Below are positions 51,641-63,800 of a stretch of DNA of 64,000 bases, in pieces. Numbering within the stretch: the stretch's first letter is position 1; every line of letters starts with the position of its first letter. The notes beneath the pieces are model-generated. The model saw nothing but the letters and a program-made list of their open reading frames with translations, was not told where the DNA came from and ran no database searches. The translations under genes were made by a program, and so were the position numbers. Source of the DNA: Anabas testudineus (Eukaryota > Chordata > Actinopteri > Anabantiformes > Anabantidae); the NCBI RefSeq assembly GCF_900324465.2, contig NC_046610.1, positions 14,045,484 to 14,109,483 on the forward strand. The letters run 5' to 3'.

Positions 51641-54600
51641 GATGTTATGTGTCCTAGATGCAAAGAAGCACAATGGTCAGAAACCCACTCAGGCAAAAAC
51701 TTCAACTTCCATAATATTTATTACTTTTGCTACATATTTTATTGTCATATAAGAACTGTCTGTCCAGGGATTTTCAAATGTTAGTCAAAGAAAATAACAC
51801 ATGCAGGAAAGTGTTAATCTTCCTGTTGTATGGTGTAGTTTAAGTGCAGGTAAGGTTAACAATGTGTTGGTCAATAAATAGGCTGAATTGGGACTTTCAA
51901 TTCACTGCCTATAGCTACGTTTCCAGCTGTTTTATATTCATATTCAATTTCTCAACTTCCCTGGGGGGAAAATATTGACTAATTGGTAAAATCCAAAAGA
52001 TGAAAAATACCAAAGAATTAGTCACACGTATGTGACATACATGAATCAGGCTATTTAAATGTCCAGTAATTGCCTTAGAAATAGCAGCAATACTTTCTGT
52101 TAGAAACTAATTTCTGTCTCTGGTGTACTTTTAACTTTTTAAAATTTTCTAACATGCAAATATAAAGTAAATGTTAGCATGTTAAACGTAGATGGTGAAC
52201 TGTTTAACAGTAGTATGTTAGCATTTTCATTAAAAGCACATTACCAAGCTGATATCGGCAATAATGGGCAGTACACTCAAAGCCACAGTTTTGGCTACGC
52301 AGTCAATACTGTTAGGATAAACTGGCTAAAATCTTAAAATGGATTTGTAAACAATAAGAAAGAAATGGCTCTTACCAGGTTTAATTAGATCTAAAAAAAA
52401 TAAAATAGTACTTACACAACCTAAAACAACAAAACAAATAAAACATATTTTTGAATTGAATGTAGTAATGAGAACTGAAACAATGAAATACAAAGTAGAT
52501 GTATTACTAAGTCTAATGCTGAATAAAGTCAATTCTGAGTTCCATAACAAATAGTTAGTTATTATAGTTAATAGTTATGCTGTTAAAATGTGAAAATGTG
52601 ATGACCTTTGCACGCAAGCACACAGTAAATAGTTGTGGTCAGATCTACACAAAACCTTTAGGAGATATATTTTTACAGAGATTTTTTTCTTTTTACTGTG
52701 TATAAAGATACATAAAGATACTGAACACATCGTTTTAAGGTGTAAAAATAATTTTGTAATTGAGAAAGATAATTATATTCAAGGAATATGTTATTTAAAA
52801 CTAACCTAATGTTCTGAATATTTAATGTTGAGCCAATGTTTTGTTTTCCCATAACACCATTGTGAAAAATTAAACGATGAAATGCATTTGACCTAAATGA
52901 AAGATTTACCTCACTTTGTTTGACGCACGTGGCAGAAACCTGTACGGTCATCGTTTTAAATGTTCACTGATTGGCCTAAACGTCCAGCTGACTCTGTATA
53001 AAGAGCAAGATAGGAAACTATCTGTTGCTTTCTTCTCAGTGTTATCTGGAGATTCTTCTGATAAAGGCATGGTGGGAACGAACAGTTGAAGAACAAGAGT
53101 TTATAGTGTAGAGTTCAGACTGTTCAGACAAGCAAACGTCCTGTATCTCAACAGTATAATAAACTTTATCATCATCATCAATATTATTAATGTTTAATCA
53201 TTCTGTAACGGCTATCGCTCAGTCTAGTTTATAAGTGCTGGATGGATGGTCAACATGTCAATGTGGGGGTTGGGAGTTGGGAGGGTGCAGGATGGTCTTT
53301 GCTGCTCTCTCTGGTTGTGATAAAACAGCAGAGCCGTGCTTTCTTCGGCTGCTGTTTCCATCACGTCAAATTACACTTTTGTTTCTAAATTCATTCTTGG
53401 ATATTTTGTATTTTATGTGTAGCAGTTGAAATAAAACACGGTGGCTTTGAACAACATTTGACCGCCCTCCATGAGTTTGCAGTGACTTGTCTGCTGCTAC
53501 ACCAAAACTCTCCTCAGTTACACCTTACCTACAGCACTATACTGCGGATCAAAACACATGTTTTCCTGCATGTCTGCATGTCTACCTTGCACACATTTGT
53601 CAAATAGACTCGTCTGTTCATAACTAACATATTTTCATGTGTTCCAATGAAATGCCAAAGTTGCTACTTCAGCATTAAAATCTGTTTGACGAACCAACAC
53701 TGTCACCTACTGACAAATTTGAGAACAGCACAGAGTCAGAGACACATGATGACAATTAAATACTGAAGGAAGGAGAGAAAGAGACTGTTACTGATGTTGG
53801 TGCCATGAAGATCACATAATACAACATACTGATACAATTCATGTCTCTGCCAGCACTGAAGCAACATTAGCCTTTAAAGTAACAATGGATCACATAACTA
53901 CTACCACTGCCACCGGTACAGCTCCTCTGCCCACGTGGAGCATGGCTGATGCTGTTTCCATATCTGGGTCAATTCTAGCAACCTACAACCTGCACTGCTC
54001 TCAGCATTCAGAATTTCTGATTAACTGTAAACTACCTGCTCCACACCAAGAAACAGATTTAGTAAAGCCAGCAAAGACCACCTTCAGGATGTATGAAAGA
54101 CATCAGAGACGATTTGACAGGACAAAATAATTTATTATTTTTAAACCCAGAGGCAATTCGTGGTTTACAGTCATAACAGATAACTGATGTGCATTTTACA
54201 CACAAAGTACAATACTACTACCACTATCAAAATGACTACTCTACTCATTACTTCATCCACTACTTACTAGAACTACTACTTCTAGATAGACAAAAGCACA
54301 ATATAAAAACACTAATACATTAACACACAATACATTTGCACTTGTAGCACCATTCATTGTATTTTACTGTAGACACAATGAATAACTTAAATTTGTGTGG
54401 GCTACTACATACTTCACAAGCTTGTGTTTCCATGTGCCTCTCTCTAAAAGCCTGGAAGTGGCCTTTTCATACTTGACAACTACAGTTGGTCACCTGTGCA
54501 AGGATTTGTTGCAAAAAAAAACAAAACACAAAACAAACAAACAAAAAACTCCATCTAGCATTTTACATGGACCAAGCCCATTTTTTTGTGATTCTCTGCT

Positions 54601-54657
54601 CCTAAGCTGACATCAGGGTGTTCGATCACAAAAGGAAAGAGTTTAAAAGTCTCTAAC
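51641..54657. other. intergenic, slc34a2 to osteocalcin-like gene
   Basis: About 3 kb, AT-rich. No gene recognised. A promoter-like segment near 52,970-53,165 is listed separately. Open frames at 53,235-53,429 and 53,885-54,130 match nothing. Confidence 0.5.
52968..53165 (+). promoter_or_regulatory. CCAAT/TATA pair followed by AATAAA within 160 bp
   Basis: ATTGG (inverted CCAAT) near 52,970 and TGTATAAAG near 52,996 are followed by ATAATAAAC near 53,157. The spacing fits a very short transcription unit or a solo LTR-like remnant. No terminal repeats or target duplication were found, so the identity is open. Confidence 0.25.
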
Positions 54658-55627
54658 TTAGAAGGGAACAGGTCCGTAGTAGGCAGTGTACGCAGCGACG
54701 ATGCCTGCAGTGTCAGCCAACTCATCACAGGCAACGTTCAGCTCACACACCTCTCTCAGGCTAGGAGGCAAAAGACAAAAACAAGGTAAGACGGGTTGTT
54801 GCATCTCAGACAAGTTTTACTTTACAGTGAGCAGCTTGTTGGTATTCATGTGTAGAATTATTGGACTAAAAGAACTGCAGCAGAAGCCAAGTCAAATATC
54901 AAACGTGTTTATACGTGAGTTCATTCAACTGGGGTCAATAACTGTACCTCTCGAGCTGCAGAGGGGAGAGGGTTCCCGCTGGGGCGGCTCTCCTCTTCCT
55001 CAGGAGGGCAGCGGCCAAATCTCTCTTCACAACCACCTGAGCAGCTGAGGGGACAAACATCATAAGTTCACTTTTTTAAAATGTCTTTTTTCTCATTCAT
55101 GTTTAAACTTATTTCTAAATTCTAAAACGAAACAAGAATATGTTATACCCTCATCGCTGGCTGACTCGGATGAAGATGATGAGGATGAAGAAGATGAAGA
55201 AGCAGAGTCCGACTCTGAGGAGGAAGACTCAGAAGACTCAGAGGACTCGGAGGAGGGAGCTGAATCGGAGTCTGAGGAGTCAGAGGAGTCAGAGGAAGAG
55301 TTGGAGTCAGATTCAGAGGATGAGGTTGAATCGGACTCGGAGGAAGAAGAGGAGTCGGCAGCAGCGGGGTCAGCGGGGTCAACGGGGTCAACGGGGTCAG
55401 CGGGTGCAGCTTCATCAGCTGTGTCTGCAGCGGGGTCCACGACGACATCTGGTTCAATAGCTGAAGAGGGGGAGAAAAGATAGGACTTGTTGAACATATT
55501 GTAGGTTCAGAATAACAAACGGTAACATGACGAGTCCCACTAATGTTGAGAGGAGTTTGTTCTTACCTCCCATGGACCAGCACACTGACAGAAGAGCGCA
55601 GATGGCGAGGAGAGTCAGAGTCTTCAT
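54658..55627 (-). CDS. osteocalcin-2-like bone Gla protein with acidic Ser-rich propeptide
   Basis: Secreted vitamin-K-dependent matrix protein of bone and other calcified tissue. Minus-strand exons: 55567-55627, 55149-55460, 54948-55044, 54658-54760; 190 residues. Order: signal peptide [18 protein letters not shown]; acidic propeptide of exon 2 (about 104 residues) rich in Asp/Ala/Pro then Ser/Asp/Glu, with many S-x-E sites of the Fam20C kind; the carboxylase-docking segment [16 protein letters not shown] ending in a furin site; mature Gla domain with [19 protein letters not shown] (three Glu at Gla positions, one Cys pair) and [12 protein letters not shown]. The mature part matches fish osteocalcin closely. 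Ordinary osteocalcin has only a short second exon, so this is the OC2 form described in some fish. Exon 2 is low in complexity and open in other frames. Confidence 0.92.
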
Positions 55628-55715
55628 GATGCCTTGTAGCTAGTTGTTTGGCGTTGCTTTCTTGTTTGCTTGCTCTTTGCTTTCCTTCGAGGGACTGCTC
55701 TGTTTCTTTCCCCAA

Positions 55716-55735
55716 AGTCAAGGTCAATATATACT
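55716..55735 (-). promoter_or_regulatory. TATA box and nuclear-receptor half-site of the osteocalcin-like gene
   Basis: TATATATT on the minus strand (55726-55733) lies about 100 bp upstream of the start codon. It overlaps TCAAGGTCA on the plus strand (55718-55726), an extended half-site of the ERR/SF1 type. A tissue-restricted, TATA-driven promoter suits this gene. Confidence 0.5.
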
Positions 55736-55739
55736 GTAG

Positions 55740-58296
55740 TCCACCTCCCGTGCTAGGCCAGACCCACACAATGAAATTTTTCTCTGATTGGCCGGGGAAT
55801 CAAATGTCAATATTTCCACTTCCCCTTGTCGTGAAACCTCCCACAAACACCCACACAACCCCTTGGCACAGAGTCCAAAAACATATTCACCTGCTTACAT
55901 GGCTGCAGACATTCTGGCATTCAGCTGAGTTTAAAATACTTCATGTGCACATGTTTGTGTGTAAACAAATAAAGTAGTAGTAATAGTCAATTCCTGGGAT
56001 CCCCCTTCTCTATCGTTCACATGCACATGTGCGTGTATTATAGTGCAAACCAACAGTGTTTAGGTCATTTTTTATTTCTCAAACAAAAATGTCATTGTTT
56101 TCCTGTCAATCATTTTCAGATGTAAACCAAGCATGTTTTTACTTGTCTTGTTTACCATTCTTGTATTTTACCCTCATATTCCTTTTCATCCTCACCTTCC
56201 GTCAGTAACATATATACAATGCAACAAAACCAAAAATGTCCAAACCACTGGTGTTAGTGATTTTTATAAAATACCCTTAAAATGCGCTTGGATTTTAAGC
56301 CGGGTGACCCATAGCAGAGCTACGTACTGCCATTGCTGTTATGTTACTGTGCTCCTTGCCCCAAATGTGATCTCCCACCCCCACAAACCCCAAACTATAC
56401 CCTGAGCTGACCACAAGCTACTAATCGAGTGACACAGAACAGCAGTGAGCCTCATTATGCGACAAAACTTAATTAGAGTGTTGCAGAGTCTCACCAGAAC
56501 CGCAGTCAGTCACTATTTACAGATCCATCTCGCTCCAGGTTCCAGCTAGATCTATGGCTTACCAACAGCAACAAGTGGGCCAGTTCACAATACCCCGCTT
56601 GATGTATTTTAGCACATATACAGCTATAGAAAACCCCCATGTGTTGGACTCACAGCATTATGCATGAGGTTTGGACCCAGCTGTTTGTTTGTGTGATACG
56701 GCTCTAGTGTGGCTTGAGCTGTGGGTTCTTGATAAAAATGGTATTTTGGAATTCACAAATGCAAACCAGATTGCAACTTAAATACCGTCTACATAACCAA
56801 ACGTTTATGCACACGTATCATTTCATATATATACTATACACACATATATATCACAGAGGGCCCCCCAAACAACTTCATCTATCATGTTGTGTGGAATGCA
56901 GTGCTGCTGCAGAGTGACCTTGGTGTCCTACGTGTTTCATAGTCTAGCGTTATTCCTGGTGTCTGGGATTTGTCTTGGACCATGCGCCGTGTAATTTCAA
57001 TGTCTGGTCCAGTGTCCGTTTTTGTGGATGCGTTTCGGTGCGTGGGGAAAACAGTTGAAGAAAACAATGGTCATGACGCCCCTGCAGAGAAATACCGTGT
57101 CTATGGCATGTCTGCTCTGGATCAGTCGTTGTTTTTTTGTTCTTACATTTTGGCACTGAAATCATTGATTCTAGACAATGAGTAATGCTCACTTTGTTTT
57201 TTCTTGTCTGTGCTCAGATACCTCTTTTAGATTATCTGTGAATGGAATTACCAATTAATAGGTCCTGATAATTCCCTAAAAAGTGAATTCTGCCTCTGGG
57301 GCTTTTCCATTTTAAAAATACTGCAGGTCGGCAGAGGAAGTCTCTCTTTGATTTTAACTTAACAGATCCCTTCTGTCACATCAGTTTGGGAACATCTACT
57401 GGAATCAAAAGGGAACTATCACAGATGACTCTGGACTAATCAATAGAACTGATCAATAAGGAAATTAACAAGTCTAAACTTCTTCAAAAGAAACTTTAAA
57501 ACAAACAAAAACCTCTGTCAAGCATCAAATCCCACGATAACCTGAAGTTCTGGTACATCAAGCATTAATAACACTGGTTTTAACACAGACTTTATTAAGT
57601 TTACTACAAATACAACACCAAACGTTCTATATCTAAGTATCTAAGTATAGTGTGTTCACTGTACATTTTATTCTCTTCTATCCGTGTCAGCTTTTACGTT
57701 TTGGAATACATCAAATCACTGCAACAAACAATCTGAAAATGACCAGTTACCAGTTCAGCATTTTTTGAGCCATTACCTCAGTGTGCGTGTTGACGCTCAC
57801 CGCTCAGGCTATTACCACACATTGGTGTTGTGCTTACCTTCCAGTATTTAATCTACAATATCTTTAATATAATACTTTGCACTTACACTTAAATAATTTG
57901 AAATTTAGTAGTAGTAGTAGTAGTAGTAGTAGTTTTTCTCTCTTGCTCCATATTCTTTTTCTTTTTCTGCAATATTAACATTGATAAAAGCTCAGAAACA
58001 AAAACAAAGTTCAAACTCGACTGATGGCAGACAGCAGTTTTATTTTGTTTATTTCTCTGTAAAGGTTCAGTTTACAGTGTTGATACATGTAAAGGTTGAT
58101 CCATAGAACAGCTACAGCATTTAATCCAGGCTGATGAACCTACTGACTGACTACACTGTATCTTTATTCTCCGTTAAATGCACCAAGACGTAGGCTGTTA
58201 CAGAAAGCCAAACACACAGCACATGGTTTTTTAAAAGGTTTGGAGTTTTGTTTGGAAAACCTGGGAATAACACTTGACAACGGACTAGACTGGACT
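55740..58296. other. intergenic, upstream of osteocalcin-like gene
   Basis: About 2.5 kb. No gene recognised. A (TAG)n run lies at about 57,907-57,932. Open frames at 56,133-56,405 and 56,950-57,192 have no family similarity. Confidence 0.5.
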
Positions 58297-58304
58297 ATCT
58301 ACAG

Positions 58305-60855
58305 CAGGGGTATTCAACTAAAATTTAAAGAGGTCCGTTACGCAATATTTTTGGAAGCAAAGGTCCAGAAGATTATAATGTTTAACTATATACTGTGATA
58401 TATTATTAAGTAGCCTGCATGTAATCAATACTTGACTGTCAAATCAAATTAATTCAGTAGAAATTTATATGTAACATCAAACTGAGCATGTGGCTCAAGA
58501 TCCTGGTGGACTGCTCATACTGGGCTCTGAGACTAGCAACTCTCTGTGATCACACTTCAGATTTTAGTGGGCATGTGTGTTCAAAACCTTTGTGTTTTGT
58601 CTCATAATGCAGTTTGACATTGGCACTTTTATAAGAGCCGCAGTTTCGAACATATCAAACATAACTGGTTTACTGCTCCCAGTGGGTAATATGAACAGAA
58701 AGGAGTCTGTCTATGTGGATTAAAAACTCTTTACTGTGCACTTTTTTCTTTTTGGACATTTTTATATTTATCTCTTCTTTTTCAGTCTCACCGTCCTTTT
58801 ATCAACTTTCTCCTCTGTCGTCTGTCTCTCTCCTCTCTGTCGTCTGTCTCTCTCCTCTCTGTCGTCTGTCTCTCTCTCCTCTCTGTCTCTGTATCTCTCC
58901 TCTCTGTCGTCTGTCTCTGCTCTCCTCTCTGTCCGTCGTGTCTCTCTTCTCCTCTCTGTCGTCCTGTCTCCTCTCTGTCGTCTGTAGTCTCCCTCTCTGT
59001 CGTCTGTCCCCTCTCCGTCTCTGTCGTCTGTATCTCTCCTCTCTGTCGTCTGTCTCATCTCTCTGTCGTCTGTATCTCTCCTCTCTGTCGTCTGTCTCTC
59101 TCCTCTCTGTCGTCTGTATCTCTCTCTGTCGTCTGTCCTCTCCTCTCTGTCGTCTGTCCCTCTCCTCTGTCGTCTGTATCTCTCTCCTCTCTGTCGTCTC
59201 TCTCCTCTCTGTCGTCTGTATCTCTCCTCTCTGTCGTCTGTCCCTCTCTCTGTCGTCTGTATCTCTTCCTCTCTGTCGTCTGTCCTCTCCTCTCTGTCGT
59301 CTGTATCTCTCTCCTCTGTCGTCTGTCCTCTCCTCTCTGTCGTCTGTCCCCTCTCTCTCTGTCGTCTGTATCTCTCTCTCTGTCGTCTGTCCTCTCCCTC
59401 TGTCGTCTGTCTCTCTCCTCTCTGTCGTCTGTCCCTCCTCTGTCGTCTGTATCTCTCCTCTCTGTCGTCTGTCCCTCTCCTCTCTGTCGTCTGTCCCTCT
59501 CCTCTCTGTCGTCTGTATCTCTCCTCTCTGTCGTCTGTCCCTCTCCTCTCTGTCGTCTGTCCCTCTCCTCTGTGTCTGTCCTCTCCTCTCTGTCGTCTGT
59601 ATCTCTCTCTCTGTCGTCTGTATCTCTCCTCTCTGTCGTCTGTATCTCTCTCCTCTCTGTCGTCTGTCCCTCTCCTCTCTGTCGTCTGTATCTCTCCTCT
59701 CTGTCGTCTGTCCCTCTCCTCTCTGTCGTCTGTATCTCTCCTCTCTGTCGTCTGTATCTCTCTCCTCTCTGTCGTCTGTCTCTCTCCTCTCTGTCGTCTG
59801 TATCTCTCCTCTCTGTCGTCTGTCCCTCTCCTCTCTGTCGTCTGTATCTCTCCTCTCTGTCGTCTGTCCCTCTCCTCTCTGTCGTCTGTCCCTCTCCTCT
59901 CTGTCGTCTGTATCTCTCCTCTCTGTCGTCTGTCCCTCTCCTCTCTGTCGTCTGTATCTCTCCTCTCTGTCGTCTGTCCCTCTCCTCTCTGTCGTCTGTC
60001 CCCTCTCCTCTCTGTCGTCTGTATCTCTCCTCTCTGTCGTCTGTCCCTCTCCTCTCTGTCGTCTGTCCCTCTCCTCTCTGTCGTCTGTCCCTCTCCTCTC
60101 TGTCGTCTGTTATCTCTCTCTGTCGTCTGTATCTCTCCTCTCTGTCGTCTGTCCCTCTCCTCTCTGTGCGTCTGTATCTCTCCTCTCTGTCGTCTGTCCT
60201 CTCCTCTCTGTCGTCTGTATCTCTCCTCTCTGGCGTCTGTATCTCTCTCCTCTCTGTCGTCTGTCCCTCTCCTCTCTGTCGTCTGTATCTCTCCTCTCTG
60301 TCGTCTGTCCCTCTCCTCTCTGTCGTCTGTATCTCTCCTCTCTGTCGTCTGTCCCTCTCCTCTCTGTCGTCTGTCTCTCTCCCTCTGTCGTCTGTATCTC
60401 TCCTCTCTGTCGTCTGTATCTCTCCTCTCTGTCGTCTGTCTCTCTCCTCTCTGTCGTCTGTCTCTCTCTCCTCTCTGTCGTCTGTCCCTCTCCTCTCTGT
60501 CGTCTGTCCCTCTCCTCTCTGTCTCTCTGTTATCACCATCTCTGTTTATTAATTTTTTTCCAACCTCCAACTTTCTCTCATCTACTGTTGAGTCTCTAAT
60601 TTTACCGCCTGTGATCCACAGAATCGATTGGCTAAGTGAAGTCACGTGGGATGGCTTAACTCGCATTCAATTGGCCAATGCGTTGTCGCGTCCACTAAAT
60701 AACTACCCTAACGATCGCAATAGCTGCGGCGGTTATAATTAAGGTGTCCCGCTAGATTTGGAATCAAACGTTCGGTTTGCTCTGTACCTCCGGGTCCGTA
60801 TGGGACAGTTTCTGGGTCCGGATCCGGACCGCGGTCCGCCTGTTAGTGACCCCTG
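58305..60855. mobile_element. non-autonomous hAT DNA transposon, 2.55 kb
   Basis: Left end CAGGGGTATTCAACTAAAAT and right end GTTAGTGACCCCTG form short terminal inverted repeats starting CAGGGGT, typical of hAT elements. The element is flanked by a perfect 8-bp target-site duplication ATCTACAG (58297-58304 and 60856-60863), the hAT length. The subterminal regions contain paired GGTCCG/CGGACC motifs, including the palindrome-rich GGTCCGGATCCGGACCGC near 60,817. There is no transposase ORF; the interior is mostly a 22-bp minisatellite, so it must have been mobilised in trans. Confidence 0.9.
58811..60529. repeat. 22-bp minisatellite inside the hAT element
   Basis: Roughly 75-80 tandem copies of CCTCTCTGTCGTCTGTMYCTCT, with two main variants (CCCTCT and ATCTCT at the end) that often alternate. 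Units are occasionally 20-24 bp. The left part is more irregular than the right, where units are nearly perfect. Because the unit contains no stop codon on either strand and is not a multiple of three, it creates open frames over 600 codons long on both strands; these are artefacts of the repeat. Confidence 0.95.
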
Positions 60856-60863
60856 ATCTACAG

Positions 60864-63800
60864 TATACTATACTTATTGCTTACTTATTAGAGACTAGTC
60901 TTGCTTAGAGACTAGTTTTGGATGAAGATTTATGTCATTTCCTCCTTTGGACTGTAAGAGCCAAGCTGTCGCTCAGTTTAGACCAACGCGACCGTGAGAT
61001 CCTCTGTGGATTTACTGTGTTTTGGAGAAGAGGGAGTTTTGTCTTTCGTTTCAGTGGGAGATCAAGTTGCTTCACTGACAGCTTCATGTGTCACATGTCA
61101 TGAGAAAAAGCACCGAGGCTTATTTTCTCACTTTTGGCCTCGACAGCTAGCTCGTAAATTTAAATTCTCTGATGTAGGTAGAAAAATACAATTGACTGAG
61201 CTTATGACCTTCCTCGTTTCCAAAACTTTAAGGCTGTATAATATGTTTAATATTTTCTAATAACCATGCAACCATCAGTGTCATGTATCATGTAAGTTTT
61301 GTATTTTTTTTAATGTAAAAGTGAGGATACTTTCTGCTGTGTCCTGTCCATCAGCACCAGGTAGAATAGACCATCAGATCATAAACTTTAACAAACAAAC
61401 TGTTGTTAACAACAACCAAACTGGCACAGCGAATCACAGTGTATGTGTAAGAAAACATTTCAGACAAACACACTGTTCTAGTGCTGCATCTACCACCTGT
61501 ATCCACAGATAAACTGTACTCAGCTTTTCCTGTAATCTGCTAATTTAATGCTTAAGAAATAAATTGCTAACCTACTGAATTTGATATCATCAAATTTGAC
61601 ATCAAATCTGCTGTAAGTCATAGGGGGGCAATAATACATACCATAACAACATAAATACTCATTAAACCATAAGTAACCAGTGATTATGATCAGACATAAG
61701 GACTGGAGATATTATTGAGTTAAAGGTCAAAGGTTGTGATTTGCTTTGATTTAATGAAACTAAAACCCACTGTTTTCGTTGCCTGTCACCCTTCGACCGC
61801 GGTGGCTCTTTATGTTACATTAACTCTTCTGTCGACTGTCTCAGCTGCAGCCGTAAACAAACTCAGATGGCAGGCAGCGCGTACTGTATATTTCCATCTG
61901 GTCTCTGAGAAACGTCCACCTGCCAGGCTTTCCCAATTCCGCCGGATGTATCTGCTTGGCAGAACAACACCACTAATTATACTGATCCCAGTCTGGGCCT
62001 TCAAATTCCCTTCTCGCTTGAGAGAACGTATTTGGGACGAGCCCAAACTTTTTCACTCTTGATGTCTACAGCCCATCTGTTGTTCTTTTATAGAGCTTTT
62101 ATAGCCTGTATTGCTAAATACTCTCACTGTCATCCCACATTTAGCCCGACGTGTCCCCTAATCAAGTATCTTTAAGTTAGATTTGAATTTTGCTTCACAC
62201 ATTTGTTTCTGATGTGTAAGAGTAGTGTTGTGATTCTTCTTTGAGGGTTTTAATGGTAGTTTATCTTCCAATTATATTTTTCGCTTGATTTACTCACTTT
62301 TCTGTCCACAATGATTCATATGAGAAAGTACTGCTAAAAACTGTGCGTCTGAACTGCCTCTGTCGGTGTCTTCCATGTCAACCCTCTGTCAGTCTCTCTG
62401 AGGTTGGTATGTTGTGGTTCTGACAATAACATTAGTGGACAGACTAACAAACTCCTCTAGATCTCAGCGATTTGCGGCAGCTGACCTGTGGCTACCTAAC
62501 CACACCGCAGACGGGCTCACACTCATGTAAACAGACAAAACATAACGTACATGAGTAAATAAGCGAGGGCACATGATAAACACACGCATGCAAGCAATTG
62601 TTCCCCTTGTGCTGAAAAAAAAAAAAACTTTATATGAGACTGACTTTTACATTTATGGTTTTATTGAACAAACATGAATTTATTCACACTCATTTTTCCT
62701 AATCTAAAGCTCTGTTTTGGCCTCTGCTCCAGCCTGCTTCACCTCCTAAGTAATGTAAAAAAGATGATTGTAATGAGTGAAATACAGCAGACATGGACGA
62801 CAGAGAACACATGAAACAGTGAATATACTACATACATATTCCATTTTCACAGATATGAAGTCTACTATTGGATTCTTTAATGGAAAGTTCAAATTAGGAA
62901 ATTTTACAGTGAAATTAATTTAATCCATGTTACCAACAATCGTATTTCAGATTATTTAGTGTCCACTTAAGTGTCATTTGATTGAAGATTCAAAAAACTT
63001 TATTAAACTTGTTTACTTCCCAGCAGTATATATAGTTTAACCTAAACTAGTTAAAAGTTAGTTCTACCACAAACACAGTAAAACACCCCTTACATACACA
63101 GATGTGTTATCTATTTGGTGCTGTTGATGTTTCAATGCTTATTTTAATGTGGAGTCGTGCCACGTGTTTACTGGCAGCTTTTTAAACAATCAGATGAGAA
63201 TTTCAAGTATTTCTTCTTGGTTAGTTTAGATTGTTTACTGTAATTTCATAATAAAACTATGCCCTAAACCTCATATTTTTTCTAGGCCCTCTATAGCAGA
63301 ACACAATGCGCTACCACAGTACAATATATGCTGCAGAAATACACTGTGGTATTCTTTTTTTACTTAAGTAAAAGATGGAAAAGATAGAAACTATGTTTTT
63401 ACATATATTTGGATTTGTGTCACAAATCAAAACTGTATTCGGTAACAGTGTAGAGAAGAGAAGATGGTTACTTTAACCTGATAATTGAGAGCTCTAAGTG
63501 GTGGAGAGCACTGTGCAAGGTACACTGGACCAGAGACCAGCACATATTGGCACATGGGCACAAGAGAATTAGATTGTACAGGTGTACAATCTATTATAAT
63601 CCAAGTAATAAAGTGGCATCATTCACACAACATAATGTGACGTGATTTCAGTTTTTGTCCTGGTACACTGTGATGTTCTGGTTCTGTCTGACTGAAAGGC
63701 CTCAGACTCTGCGTCACACCCAGCCGGAGCTCGGTGTGGTGTAACTGAGCAAATTAGTGCACAGAGTGAGGTTTCCTGTCTTTTGTGTGCCACATATATT

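Noticed and set aside
55140-55460. Alternative frames of about 100 codons over the osteocalcin acidic exon
   Set aside because: By-products of a low-complexity Ser/Asp/Glu coding repeat.
58230-58300. Possible reverse-transcriptase-like string (LENLGITLDNGLDWT) left of the hAT element
   Set aside because: Only about 15 residues, and the sequence does not continue as RT on the far side of the insertion.
58811-60529. Possible CRISPR-like array
   Set aside because: There are no unique spacers; units are contiguous near-identical 22-mers in a vertebrate genome.
58713-60666. Open frames of 628, 632, 494 and 326 codons on both strands, rich in Ser/Leu/Val or Arg/Glu/Asp
   Set aside because: They are produced by the stop-free 22-bp minisatellite, repeat every 22 residues, and lie inside a non-autonomous transposon.
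61736-62062. 108-codon open frame near the right end
   Set aside because: Hydrophobic start but no recognisable family and no flanking exons; chance frame is likelier.
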